Shown here one piece after another: positions 47,440-59,261 of a DNA stretch of 64,000 nt. Within the stretch, counting starts at the first letter, position 1; each line of letters opens with the position of its first letter. Location: contig JARFJB010001983.1 of NCBI GenBank assembly GCA_036346205.1, positions 1,306,001 through 1,370,000 on the forward strand. Reading direction: 5' to 3'. Under the pieces are notes generated by a model. That model worked only from the letters and a program-made list of their open reading frames with translations, did no database searches and was not told where the DNA came from. The DNA is from Vesta saturnalis. Lineage: Eukaryota > Arthropoda > Insecta > Coleoptera > Lampyridae. The position numbers and the translations under genes are program-made.

Positions 47440-47999
47440 GCTTCCAAAAGTATAAACCTAAGAGTTAACTTAAAAGCTAGAATGCTTACAGTCAAGAATA
47501 ATTTAAAGGGTAGTACCCAGTTAAACCCTTAAGGTTAAATGGAAATGTCGAAATAACATACCCAACGGCAAGAAGAAGAAAAATGCTCAGAACACCTCGT
47601 TTTGAATTTACGACCACTCTAACCCATGTAAAGGACATCAGAAACAGTTCAATTTAATTTATACACTCCTGGTTTATCCAGCATGTCAATCTTATGTTAG
47701 TGTGGACTGGTATGATTTTCAAATTATGTTTACAAGCGAATGAAATATTGTTGGCGTATGGTTTAAACAGAGTTATAAATAAGAATGAAGATGATCGTAT
47801 TAACAGAAATGAACCATAGCTATAAATCAAATTGTCATTCGTGGATTGTAACGTAGTATGACTTGGAGAATTAAGATAACTTAGGATGTATCTAGATCCA
47901 AAGAAGTATACTTAGAATCTAAGAATTTTGAGATCTAGAAAGTTAAAACCCTTGCTGGATGTTTTCAACGGTTAATTTATTCTGCTGGTGTGATTACTG
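47440..47999. other. No recognisable feature
   Basis: AT-rich sequence leading into the 12-mer array. Confidence 0.4.
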
Positions 48000-48846
48000 T
48001 TACAATTACAATTAAATTACAGATATAATTACAATTACAGCTACATTACAATTAAAATTACAGTAGCAGTGATCATTACAGTTACAGTTACAATCACAGT
48101 TACAATTACAACTACGATTACGATTATGATTACGATTACCATTATGATTACGATCACGATCACGATCACGGTCACGGTTACGGTTACGATTGTAATTACC
48201 TTTACAATTACGGTTACAATTACGGTTACAATTACAGTTACAATTACAGTTACAATTACAGTTACAATTACAGTTACAATTACAGTTACAATTACAGTTA
48301 CAATTACAGTTACAATTACAGTTACAATTACAGTTACAATTACAGTTACAATTACAGTTACAATTACAGTTACAATTACAGTTACAATTACAGCTACAAT
48401 TACAGTTACAATTACAGTTACAATTACAGTTACAATTACAGTTACAATTACAGTTACAATTACAATTACGGTGCAATTACGGTTACAATTACGGTTACAA
48501 TTACGGTTACAATTATGGTTACAATTACGGTTACAATTACGGCTACAACTACGGTTACAATTACGGTTATAATTACGGTTATAATAACGGTTGCAATTAC
48601 GGTTACAATTACGGTTACAATTACGGTTACAATTACGGTTACAATTACGCTTACAATTACGGTTACAGTTACGGTTACAAATACGATTACAATTATAATT
48701 ACAGTTACAGTTACAGTTACAGTTACAGTTACAGTTACAGTTACAGTTACAGTTACAGTTACAGTTACAGTTACAATTACAGTTACAATTAAAGTTACAA
48801 TTACTGTTACAATTCCAGTGACCAATACAGTTGCAATTACAATTAC
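48000..48846. repeat. 845-bp array of TTACAR hexamers arranged as 12-mers
   Basis: Blocks: degenerate hexamers at 48000-48214, TTACAGTTACAA 12-mers at 48215-48465, TTACGGTTACAA 12-mers at 48473-48680 and pure GTTACA hexamers at 48696-48775, then decay. The long frames it creates on both strands (alternating Asn-Cys or Thr-Val-Ile) are artefacts. Confidence 0.97.
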
Positions 48847-49194
48847 ATTGTAGTATATTGAGAAGGTTTTTAATACGAAACCATTAGTAAGTAGCAGTAC
48901 ATACAAAAAAGTCACCTCTTAATTTTTCAACTTTATTCAAATAAATGTTTAGAACTTCTCAGTATGTAACCCATTTTATCTAATGCTACATCATTAGAAA
49001 ATACTGTACTCATCCTTGAATCTGGATTCTTCAGCGCGGTGTGGTGTACTAAGTAAGTGTGGGATGATGTTTCCTATTGAAGTGATTAAATGGAATGATG
49101 TCGATTGTTAAAGTGCCTCTAATATTATTGTAAGTATACTTGATATTGCAGTATTCTTGATACTCTCATAGGAACGGTTAGATTGGTTAAGATT
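48847..49194. other. No recognisable feature
   Basis: Short spacer between the array and the next transposon remnant. Confidence 0.4.
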
Positions 49195-50120
49195 ATTAAA
49201 AGTTATTAATTATTAAACAATTGAAACAATACGAACAAAACCTAGTATTTTGAATATTCCCTAGAAGGGGTATGTTTAATTTAGAGCGGTTAATAAAATG
49301 TATTTTTTAAATTATATCGCATTAGGAATTTCATTTCTATATTATCTGTGGCCCTGAAAAGGGCCGATGTTATAAAATAATGATGTGCAACAGTCCTAGT
49401 ACTGAAGAACTAACGACGCCCCAAGTATTCAAATTGTTGCCCGTCCTGCTGAATACAGAGCTGCAATCTCACTAGCGTAGACAAAACAGCAGTTGCCATT
49501 GGAATACGGGGAACGGCGTTCTTTATTCGCTCTACCATATTCCCCCTGGTAGTTGGTTTGGTTCAATAAACATTATGTGTCAACCTCCCCCAAAAAATAA
49601 AAATCCACACAAGTCAGATCAGTTCTTTCTACTTTTGCTATAAGTTTTTCTCTTAATATAAATACCTGGCTAGCCACAGAAATAAACTGCTCGTTCCTAT
49701 CCATCTGTCAGAAAATGTTCTGTCCAAAAATTGATGGACATTTGCCGAAAAATGGGCTGGACACCCATCGTGCTGAAAAACATATTTTGGAGCGTTTCTA
49801 ATGCCACGTTTTCTAAAAGAACTTGCAATGCGTTTGTCTGTGCATGAAAGATTGCTGGTCTATATTGAACAGTACGGGTGACAATTTGAACATTTGAGGC
49901 ATTATTACCTTTTCTTCGGAATAAGGGCTGTTGCACACCATTCTTCTATAACATCGGTCTTTTTTAGGGCCACAGATATAAAAACGAAATTCGTAATGCA
50001 ACATATTATTTTAAAAAACATTGATTTTATTATCTGCTCTACACTAAAAATACGACCCCAGGGGACGTTTAATATATTAAATTTTAGTCCTATTATTTTA
50101 ATAGTTTAATATAATTAATA
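49195..50120 (-). pseudogene. Tc1/mariner-type element remnant (family X, copy B)
   Basis: On the minus strand: LLENVALETLQNM, VFQHDGCPAHFSANVHQFLD (second catalytic Asp), RTFSDRWIGTSS, LFLWLARYLY, then TKPTTRGNMVERIKNAVPRI and LQLCIQQDGQQFEYL before the 3' end. The N-terminal third is missing or unreadable. The 3' end (49200-49320, read in reverse) matches 15668-15785, and the right end at 50040-50120 looks like a diverged inverted partner of it. It is the same family as the C-terminal scrap at 14.28 kb. Confidence 0.8.
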
Positions 50121-50640
50121 AATTTTAATAATGAATGACAGTTAAACGTGTTCTCTAATTATGTTACTTGTGAAACATATTTTTACATTTGTTTTTATTC
50201 AAAGAAGATATCGATTTTTACCAATGCCTATATTCTTTCACGCTCCTTTTCGTAAGTTAAAATTAATTATATTCTTAAACTTACAATTTCGAGAAAATTG
50301 CAAAAATTGAGGGCTCTGTTATAAAACGCCATCTATCGACTAGAAAAAACCAAACCGACAATGTTAATGCTAAAAATAGAAAATGTTTCTCAGCTTATGC
50401 AGTTTACAATAAAACTATTTTCGATAATCTTGATAATGCCGGTTTACGAGGAAGAGCCGATTTTCTAATTTGGTGCTTGTGTACGCCCCCTAGAGGCCAT
50501 CGCAGAAACTTGGCACTAATTTCCAGAAATTTCTCTCGGTCACTTGTACTATCAATACTTTTTTCCGAAACTGTGCAATGCGTAGTTTCTCATATACAGT
50601 CCGCCTCCTTTATTATTGGACCACCCGGTTCATGTTGCGT
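50117..50640 (+). repeat. Dispersed repeat, copy B (related to 15771-16385)
   Basis: Same order of shared strings as copy A and the same orientation, beginning directly at the right end of family X copy B. Noncoding. Confidence 0.85.
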
Positions 50641-52356
50641 TTATAATCACATTGCAACGTCCATGAATAAATAATACATTAAAATACAAGCATTTGAATA
50701 TGTTTTGTGTTCCATTTCTTATATCCACTAAATTAAACTGGCACTTCCAAAAACTAACAAATAGCTGGTGGCAGTTTAGTTGTTTGTTATGGAGTTTTGC
50801 TAAGAATTTCACAGCCATCCTCGCAAGAAATTCCATGATTTTATTTGATTACACAAAAAAAGAATAGATAACTCAGAAAGTTGAAGAGGGAACCTTATAT
50901 CATTTGTCAAGAGAATAAAATTTAGTATCAGGATATTGAAAAAGATACAGGATGTGCTTTTTGAAGAAAACGACTTAGGAAGGTCTGAATTTAACTAAAA
51001 TCGGCATTAAATTTCTAGCACCCTATATGCAATTAAGTCACTTTGAAATTATAGATGGGAAGCTAGAAGTTAGTCCTGTGGATATGGCCACTCTATCTTT
51101 CTTAACCTAAAATACACACGATTTTAAGCTAGTTACTGTTTCTTATAATTTTTTTCAAAAATAATAAATATCTTAAAAACGGTTAGTTTTAGGAATAGGG
51201 AAACTTGATGAAAGTCCACTGAAAACGTTACGTATAATCCAAAATGGCAATAAATCTCCATCTAAGATAATGGAGATAACGTCAACTTCTTGTATAACCA
51301 GAAGTTCCACGTGGACAACGTTACTCTACCTGAGTAGAGTTCTAACCGAAGTAGTCTCTGAAATAATTCTAATGGCCCGTCACCGTGAAACGCCCTGTAT
51401 ATTGTGTACTGTTTGCTTTGAACTTGGCCGTCACTTCTTTTCTGTATTCTAACTTCCGAATGCTGTGTTGCCCCATCTTATCATCTTTGGGTTATAGATA
51501 TCTACTTTTTTAATGATGGTTTTTTATATTTTGGGAAAATCCATGTAATCCAAAATTTATGAAATTAAGGAACAAATCGGAAATTGTGAGTCAAGGTTTT
51601 TGTTTGATATACTAATTACATTTTTCTTATACCCAACATTCTCTTGCCATTATAGGCTCAAAAGTATGTGTAGTAAAATATATGTAAAAAGTTGTATCGT
51701 ATATTGTTCATATAACAAATGATTGAAGCTAATCCGTCAATCAAATGGAATATCCCTAAATAACCCGCACTTAGATCGACAGCGGTAAAACGTAGTATTT
51801 TAATTTCAGTTCGTCGATTTCGAGTGGGTGTATAGAGAATAGAAAATGAATGGATGAATACCGTCGAGAGTTGTTATCGATTTTTACTAGATTGACTGAT
51901 CAATACACATTTCCTAAGTGGAAATAGCGGGTGTTGACTGATGAATCTATTCAGTACGAGACTAATCTAAAAACGGGTCTTTGTTAATGAGCGGATGAAA
52001 ATGACATACAAACACGCAATTTATACATATTTGAAATGCTAGAAAAAGAAGTGAGTGAATTATAAAAGAAACTTAAAAGTAAGGATCACGTCAACGAAAG
52101 ATATAAATATGGGTAAATGGGGAAGTCGAGACACTACCGTTGCTAATCTAATTGGGTGGCGGCTGTATTCCTTCCTAATGACACGCTCGGTGGTGCCAGG
52201 ATATTACATCGTTCGTCTTCTTTATTTGGTTATGCTAACTTTGTCGCATCACCTACATATGCTGCATTTAACAAATTAGTCATAAAATCCAAAAAATGGA
52301 TAAGAACACGTATTTAAAAACGGGCGTCGCGATCTTAACGGTTACTTGTTTTTACC
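50641..52356. other. No gene; possible short-TIR element
   Basis: GATACAGGATGTGC at 50945-50958 and, inverted, ATACAGGGCGTTTC at about 51387-51400 could be ends of an about 455-bp MITE. The match is only about ten bases, so this is weak. Nothing else was recognised. Confidence 0.35.
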
Positions 52357-52761
52357 TTACCTAATTAAATCCCTAGGCACCTGGATACAACCTCTTTTTG
52401 TGATTATCGATTCATCAGTTTGAAAATACATGCATGTAAACAAAAGAGGAATTGAAATGAAGTTACGTGTCATAAATTGTGATAGTTTCGCATTTTCCAT
52501 TTTAGACGAACACATTGCGTGATAACGGTTTATAGCGGAATAGTGGAATAAAACACGGACAAGGGCGTTGTAGAAAGTCCGACAGACATGGGGGTGACGC
52601 AGATGGCTAAAATCCGGGTGCGACCGACAGCCTTGTGACATCCGGTAGTTGGATATAACAGAAGAGGCAGTGGAGGCGGGTGCGGAACTTTTCAACTCTC
52701 TTGGGTTTTGTTTGGATTCGTGATATTTGGTAAGAAAGACGAAAAAGAAAATTTCCCCCAA
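52357..52761 (-). CDS. Unrecognised 134-codon frame (doubtful)
   Basis: This is the longest open frame in the window not explained by repeats or transposons. It begins MGEIFFFVFLTKYHESKQNP and contains PHVCRTFYNALVRVLFHY, with no domain that I know, no signal peptide I trust and no strong start context. The DNA here is less AT-rich than its neighbours. It may be chance, an exon, or part of an unrecognised repeat. Confidence 0.15.
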   Translation of the reverse strand: MGEIFFFVFLTKYHESKQNPRELKSSAPASTASSVISNYRMSQGCRSHPDFSHLRHPHVCRTFYNALVRVLFHYSAINRYHAMCSSKMENAKLSQFMTRNFISIPLLFTCMYFQTDESIITKRGCIQVPRDLIR

Positions 52762-54624
52762 TAATTACGTGAAAACCAAAATTCGCGTGTTACGTATCGA
52801 AATGACACGTATTCCTGCGTGAATAAGTCGTTTTAAACGTATCATGTTGTTGAAGTAAGTCACCTAGACGCTTTACAGGATTAGAACGGAAGCCAGACAG
52901 GTTTCGGTGGCAGTATCGAGGATCTTCGATGCTCTCTCATTCATGAAATGACGGCGTCGCGATGCGACTATGGCACCACCCTACATCCAGAGAGGATTTG
53001 CGCCATTCTATTTATACGAACGACATTGTACGAGTTCTACATTTCAAAAGCGTTATTGAACGTGATTTCTTCCTTCTGCACGATTGAAATAAAGCAGAAA
53101 AGGACAGTGGTAATCCGATGGAGTATTAATTTTTCCATCAAAAGGCCAAGCTATCAAAAAAAAAATAAATAAAAACATCTTTTCTTTTATAGTGTAAAAG
53201 AATAAATGGGGTATTGATTAGGAATCACTAGCGTAACCAAAGGCTGACAAAACCTATTGTATTGTGCCCGCATGCAGACCACACATTTCATGGCTTCCAC
53301 TTTTGTTGTGACTGCCATGTTATATATAATTCAAGCATTGGGAAACTTCTATTTAGATAGCACATTTTATGGCTATTGATTCTTTCAAGCTCACAAATTA
53401 TTATTTAAAAGTTTTTTAACGAGCATCACATCACTTTATCTCATTAAAAATTAATCAAACATTGACCATTATAAGCAATTTCCGTTACTTTTGTTCACGT
53501 TCTTCAACTTTGTTTGACGTAACGTGACATCGTTGTTGAATTTTCACAAAGTGACCTAACAAGAACACAAAACCATTTTTATAGCAATTGGTTTTTGCAA
53601 GTAACAGGATCAGGCTTTAAGGACTCTACTAATCCTTCTCTCTAAACTTAAAAAACCTTTTAAAGTGAAAATTAAAAATCTTAGTAACATTTTTTCTCTG
53701 GGATTTACTCTACATGAACAGCCCCTAACAATTTCTGATGTAAAACCGAAATTGTCATAGTTTTTTTCGATTTTCGTCATACTTGTCTAACTATTGTAAA
53801 TGTGTGTATTTCATCCACACCTACCGATACATCAACCTCTAAAATATATATTATAATACGAAAAGAAACTTTATTTGCATGTTGATATAGTCATAAATAA
53901 GTTTTCTGTTTTGCATTACCATATAAGCGTATTTCAAGCTTGTCGCGTAACCTGCGAATCACGACAAAACATTTTATTAAAGTTCATTTAAATACACTAC
54001 TAAAATATTAATAAAATAATGTAGTAGTCGATCTAAGTTCATCTAGGTCTCTAATTATTTTACAGTTATGTTTTAAAGTACCCTTTATATCCTGTCACTC
54101 ATAGATACTAATTAGACGCTTTGTTACGAATTCTTAGCTCAACAGGACCATACTTCTAATTAGTCACATTGTATATATTTTGTTATAATTAAAATATCAT
54201 AAATTATGATTTTCTGAACTGTCCTTAAAAGTGTAATTTGAAAGTACTCTCAATAATTAAAAGACTATGAAATCTTTAAGAACGTAATATTTAACTTATT
54301 CGCAGTAATGCAAATTCCAGAAAGAAATCTCTAATGGATGTATCTTGACTTTACTGACTCTACTCTTACTCAAATGATTTCCTTGCGCTACATAGACTTT
54401 CCTGGCAATAATTTACAAGTCTAATATTAAATTACTCGTAAAACCCAAATCTAATGAAAAAGAATTGGCCATATAGTGGTAGGCTACGTGTACTGGGAAA
54501 CTAGTCAAATTAGAATTAACGAACTTGCGCAACCCATTAATTTGCGAATCTGGGAAAGAACTATCAAGAAAATCCAGTTCATTAATAAATAAGCAATTTC
54601 ACAAGTACACTATTATTATTATTC
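52762..54624. other. No recognisable gene
   Basis: AT-rich, featureless to my reading apart from a short ATT run at 54611-54627 at the edge of the next LINE. Confidence 0.5.
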
Positions 54625-56336
54625 TGGAAAAGATGTGCCCTAGTCAACTCTTCTTCATACGTTATGAAACCAATTCATTTTCGGTACAAGCTCTTGGAAT
54701 CGATCATCAGTAGGCTTGATCTCAATAAGGCGACTGGCCCAGACGGTATCCCAGCTATTGCCTTAAAGAAATGTTCCCCGAACTAGTACCAGTCCTATCT
54801 AAACTCTATACGATCTCTATATATTCTGGGAATTCCTTCATCATGGAAGTTAGCAAATGTTCAACCTATTCCCAAAAAGGTGACAAGACCGATCCCTCAA
54901 ATTACAGACCAATTGCCATCACTTCCATTTTGTCTAAAATCATGGAAAAAGCCATCAATCAGCAACTGCTCACGTTCCTTGAAACTAACAAATCTCCTTA
55001 GTGACCACCAATATGGGTTTAGGCAAAGTCGTTCAACAGACGATCTTCTTTCATATGTGACCCAAGTTTGGAACAATACAGTAGAGCAGTCCGGTGAAAC
55101 AGTTGTAGTCGCTTTAGATATCTCAAAGGCATTTGACCAAGTTTGGCATAAGTGTTTACTTGCCAAACTCACCTCGTTTGGGTTAAATGATACGCTCATC
55201 AACTGGGTTTCTAGTTTCCCTGATAAAAGACGAATACGTGTTGTAGTTGATGGCTTTTTTCAAAAGAAGTTAGCATTAACGCGAGCGTGCCACAGGGATC
55301 CGTTATAGCACCTACACTTTTCTGCTGTACATAAACGACCTTATTTCTTCAACAACTAACCCCATCCATTGCTTTGCTGATGATAGCACTCTTCACTGTA
55401 GTTCATCTCAGTCCGCTCATAGTGATAATCCACCTTCTATGTCAAATCAAGAAATAAAAGTTGAAATGGCAAATTCAATCAACAAAGACATTCAACGTAT
55501 TCTCGAATGGGGAAGCAATAATCTATTTAAATTTAATTCTAACAAAACTCAGTATTACCTTGTGTCCGCCAAAAAAGATCGATCATTTCCTGTTGTAAGT
55601 ATGAATGGCTGAGTTCTTAAGTTTTCAGACTCTATTACTCTGTTGGGTATGACTGTATCTTCAAATCTCTCATGGGTTGACCATCTTCTGTCAGCTACCA
55701 AAACATCTGCTCGTAAAATAGGCTTTTGTACAGATCTAAGCAGTACTTTACCTCTCGACAACTCCTTCGGCTGTATAAGGCCCAAATTCTGCCTCATCTG
55801 GAATATAATTCTCACCTCTGGGTTAGTGCTCCCCAATACGCTCTCGATATCGTTGATCGTATTCAAAAGAGAGCGATTAGCTTATAAATGACCCGTCCTT
55901 AACTTTTCACATACAGTCCCTTGAGCATAGAAGGATGGTTTCAGTTCTTTCTTTGTATTATCGTTATTACAACGGCTATTGTGCTGGTGAATTACATTCT
56001 TTGATACCATCTCCGGCTATCCTTTGCGAGAAACACTCGGTTCGCTCATTCACATCATCAGTATGCAGTACAAATCTCCACTTGTCGTACCAAACGGGCG
56101 CAATCCACATTTTTCTACACGGCTTCTAAACTCTGGAATGATCTCCCTAGTTCCTGTTTTCCTCTCACTTATGATATGAGAAAATTTAAGGTAGCTGTTC
56201 ATAGGCATCTATTGGCAATTCATTATCCCTCTATCCATCCTCCTAAGTGTTCCTGAGTGCTTTAGCACGATAGGCCTTATTTAGCCTGTTCAGGTCCACA
56301 ATCATAAAAAAACACTAATCAATCAAAGAACAAAAA
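54625..56336 (+). pseudogene. CR1/L2-like LINE: RT and 3' end (copy 2)
   Basis: From SGKDVPLVN and KPIHFRYKLLESIISRLDLN (shared with the 4.5-kb copy), the RT reads ATGPDGIPA, GDKTDPSNYRPIAITSILSK, YGFRQSRSTDDLLSY, VVALDISKAFDQVWHKCLL (palm Asp), VPQGSVIAPTLF, HCFADDSTLH (ADD box), RILEWGSNNLFKFNSNKTQY, LLGMTVSSNLSWVDHL, RMVSVLSLYYRYYNGYCAGE and LWNDLPSSCF-like tail. It then has a short 3' UTR ending in AATCAATCAAAG-like repeats. There are about five or six frameshifts or stops. The 5' truncation at about 54.62 kb is as expected for a LINE copy. The clade could be Daphne-like. Confidence 0.88.
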
Positions 56337-56868
56337 AAAGAAACAAAAGGGTCAATACGCGAATATAACAAAATATCGTTAAACCCTATTAAAGTGCGTA
56401 CAAAATTATAAAATTGAGTAACAGAAAAAAATGAAAAGTAGTTAACTACACATAAACACAATAATAAAACAAACAGTGAAATCACACCTACAACTGTCAT
56501 AAATAAATCAGAATAAAAATTGTGATACCAAACATGTGGCCGTTACAACCCATCATGCCGGACTTTTAGTTAACACGTTGACTGCCACGGCAATTTTCAA
56601 AAATCTGGCCTAAAATGACAATTTCATTTAATTATCTCGATGTTGGCTTCTGTAACAGAAATCTCTTCGCGGAAGCCAACTACGAGTTAGTTCGTACGCA
56701 GACACCCGCAGACAAGCTTCGACCTGTCGCTTCGCTAAAGCCGAATCATAGATACGCGTCCGTATTCGTCAGTAGTATCTCAGAAGTTGTCGAGTGCATC
56801 ACGTTTACGTCTTTCTTGAGTGTTTTGTTTTATAATTATTATTATAATTAAATTATCAAGAACCCAAT

Positions 56869-58226
56869 ATGGATAAGAAAAGACTACTAACTCAAAAGGA
56901 ACTTGAGTACTACGCAAATGTAAGTGATTCAGAATTTAACTGGAGTTTTGGCGAGGATGGTAACGACAGTAGCGATTATTAACCTTCTGAGAATTCAAGT
57001 GATAGTGAAGATGAAGTCGTCTCCGAACCTGAAGTTGATCGCGAACCTGAAGATAATGACGATGGTTCCCAAGCAACAACATCAAATGCGAATGATAATT
57101 TGTGGACAGAAATTCAACAAAATCCTGAATTATTTATTTTCCAAGAAAATGTTGGTGTGAAATTAGATACGTCAAATTTTACAGTACAAACGCTGGTGGA
57201 CTTATTTTTTTCGGATGAGTTTCTTGCATTACTGGTGGAACAAACTAATTTATATGCTGCGCAAGAAATTGAACAACGCAAAGCAATAAAAAAATCTAAC
57301 AGGGTATCAAAGTGGCAAGACGTCAGTGCTGCAGAGATGAAAGTTTTTATTGCACTTTTGTTGCAAATGAGACCTTGTAGTTTTCCATCAATCGAACATT
57401 ACTGGAGCACAAACAAGCTATACAATGTAAACTTTTGGCGCTCACATATGAGTCGAAATGGATTCCAGTTGTTACTTCGTTATTTTCGTTTCGTTGATAA
57501 CTCAATACCATCTGCCGACAGATTATACAAGGTGAGGCCAATACTAAATCACTTCAATAATATTATGCGTGAAAACTATGTACCAGATAAAAATATTTGT
57601 ATTGATGAATCCATGATGCTATGGCGGGGAAGATTGTGTTTCTGCCAGTACATAAAAAATAAAAAACATAAATATGGTTTCAAACTGTATGAACTATGTG
57701 AGTCCGACGGTCTTGTAATGAAAATAAAGATTTACATCGGAAAATCTGAGGAAACTGACAATAATGTAGGTCACACTGCTGACGTTGTTTTACATTTACT
57801 TGATGACTATCTCGATAAAGGATACACGGTTTACATGGACAATGTTTATAATTCTGTTACTCTTACAAAACTGCTAAATACACGAAAAACTTGTGTGTGT
57901 GGAACCCTACGAAATAACAGAAAAGGAAACCCCAGAGAGGTGGCAAATCGTAAACTAAAAAAAGGGGAGTGTATTTGGCAGCAAAATGGTCCTGTTACTG
58001 CATGCAAATGGAAAGACAAACGAGATGTCCTTAGCATTTTAAACATGCATGCTGTTGAAATGGTAGATGTGGCCAATCGCAATGGAAAAATTTCTATAAA
58101 ACCGAATATAATTCTAGATTACAATAATGGAATGTCTGGCATTGACCGATCAGATCAAATGCTTTCGTACTACTCATCTCTAAGAAAAACTATTAGATGG
58201 CTCAAAAAGGTTTCACTACATATTAT

Positions 58227-58288
<62 letters not shown>

Positions 58289-58585
58289 CACAAACTTTTT
58301 CAAACAGTAACTTCTTCTAAAATAAAACTGATAAAGTTCAGAGAAGAATTCGTCGTCGCGTTGATTGGAGAAGAGATTCAACCAGTTTCGAAGAAAATTA
58401 GATTTCAAGAGCTTCATTATTTAGAGAGTCTACCACCTACCGAAAAAAAACAGCGTCCGACAAAGCCATGCCGTATATGTACTCAAGTAAAAAAACGGCG
58501 AGAAACGCGTTATTTTTGTCCAACCTGTAAAGAGAAGGCAGCCCTTTGTGTGGAAGATTGTTTTAAGAAGTTCCACAAACAATAA
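56869..58585 (+). pseudogene. piggyBac transposase (one nonsense codon, one microsatellite frame break)
   Basis: The frame starts at ATG 56869 (MDKKRLLTQKELEYYANVSD). A TAA at 56980-56982 interrupts an acidic N-terminus, and the frame then runs open to 58230. Catalytic Asp residues are seen in ICIDESMMLWRGR, VYMDNVYNS and MSGIDRSDQM. At HIID, a 50-base (AT)n tract (58231-58280) puts the rest out of frame. The downstream frame is open from YNAHKLFQTV to the stop at 58583-58585 and holds the Cys-rich C-terminus (CRICTQV, RYFCPTCKEKAALCVEDCF, KKFH) typical of piggyBac. About 570 codons in all, near the usual length. A second ATG near 57100, after the nonsense codon, could give an N-truncated product. 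Confidence 0.93.
58231..58280. repeat. (AT)n tract inside the piggyBac reading frame
   Basis: Twenty-five AT units directly after GAT at 58228-58230. Their number sets which frame is read downstream. Confidence 0.97.
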
Positions 58586-58844
58586 AATATTATTTTTTTT
58601 CTTGAATTTGAATTAATTTTTATAATTATATTTTTTTTAATAAATTTTCTGTTCATGTAAGCCAGCATTGATTTTTGCTTCTTTTCCGAGAAGCCATCTA
58701 TCGATATTAGCACTGATATACTACGAGTTTAATCGTAGCTGCAAAAAAATAACAAGTAAACACAGAACGAGATAACTCGTAGTTGGCGTCCTAGAAAAGA
58801 ACGCAATCTACGAGTTATCTCGTAGTTGGCAATCAACGTGTTAA

Positions 58845-59261
58845 CAAAAGAGTAAATAGCAAAATAATAATGCATATTAAACACATAAAATGAAACAAAC
58901 AGTAATATTAAACAGGTAGCAATAAGGTAACTACACTTAGACAAGGACACAAAATTAGGTAAGACACTTTACTTCACACATATACAATTGTACCGTCAAT
59001 AAAAGCATATACATACGTACAATTACAATAAATTACATATACATATAAAGAAACCAATTCGTAGACAGACAATTCTAAATAAGATGGCTGAATCAAAGAT
59101 ATTCAAAAAATCATTAAAACAAAGCCTTACAAGGGTACGGTACAAATAAATCAGTTACGTTAACAAAGTGTCCGATAATCTACCTGCAAGCAATGACGTG
59201 ACATTTTGAGTGACTGGGTTGAAACAACAGCACCCCTTTCTCAGCTTACTCGTTCATTTGT
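58845..59261. other. No recognisable feature
   Basis: AT-rich spacer between piggyBac and the next inverted-repeat element. Confidence 0.45.

Larger units (their letters stand above)
56574..58840 (+). mobile_element. piggyBac element, complete length
   Basis: Flanked by TTAA at 56570-56573 and 58841-58844. The ends are inverted: CACGTTGACTGCCA on the left, and CACGTTGATTGCCA when the right end is reverse complemented. A subterminal 15-mer, GCCAACTACGAGTTA, occurs at 56675-56689 and inverted at 58773-58787, with a near copy at 58817-58830, the usual layout of piggyBac ends. Total length 2,267 bp, with one transposase gene. Confidence 0.95.

Noticed and set aside
48215..48775. Possible interstitial telomere
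   Set aside because: The units TTACAG/TTACGG are not the insect telomere repeat TTAGG or the beetle variant TCAGG, and the two strands do not match those either.
48012..48915. Frames of 112-167 codons with Asn-Cys or Thr-Val-Ile repeats
   Set aside because: Products of the TTACAR array, open on both strands, without any domain.
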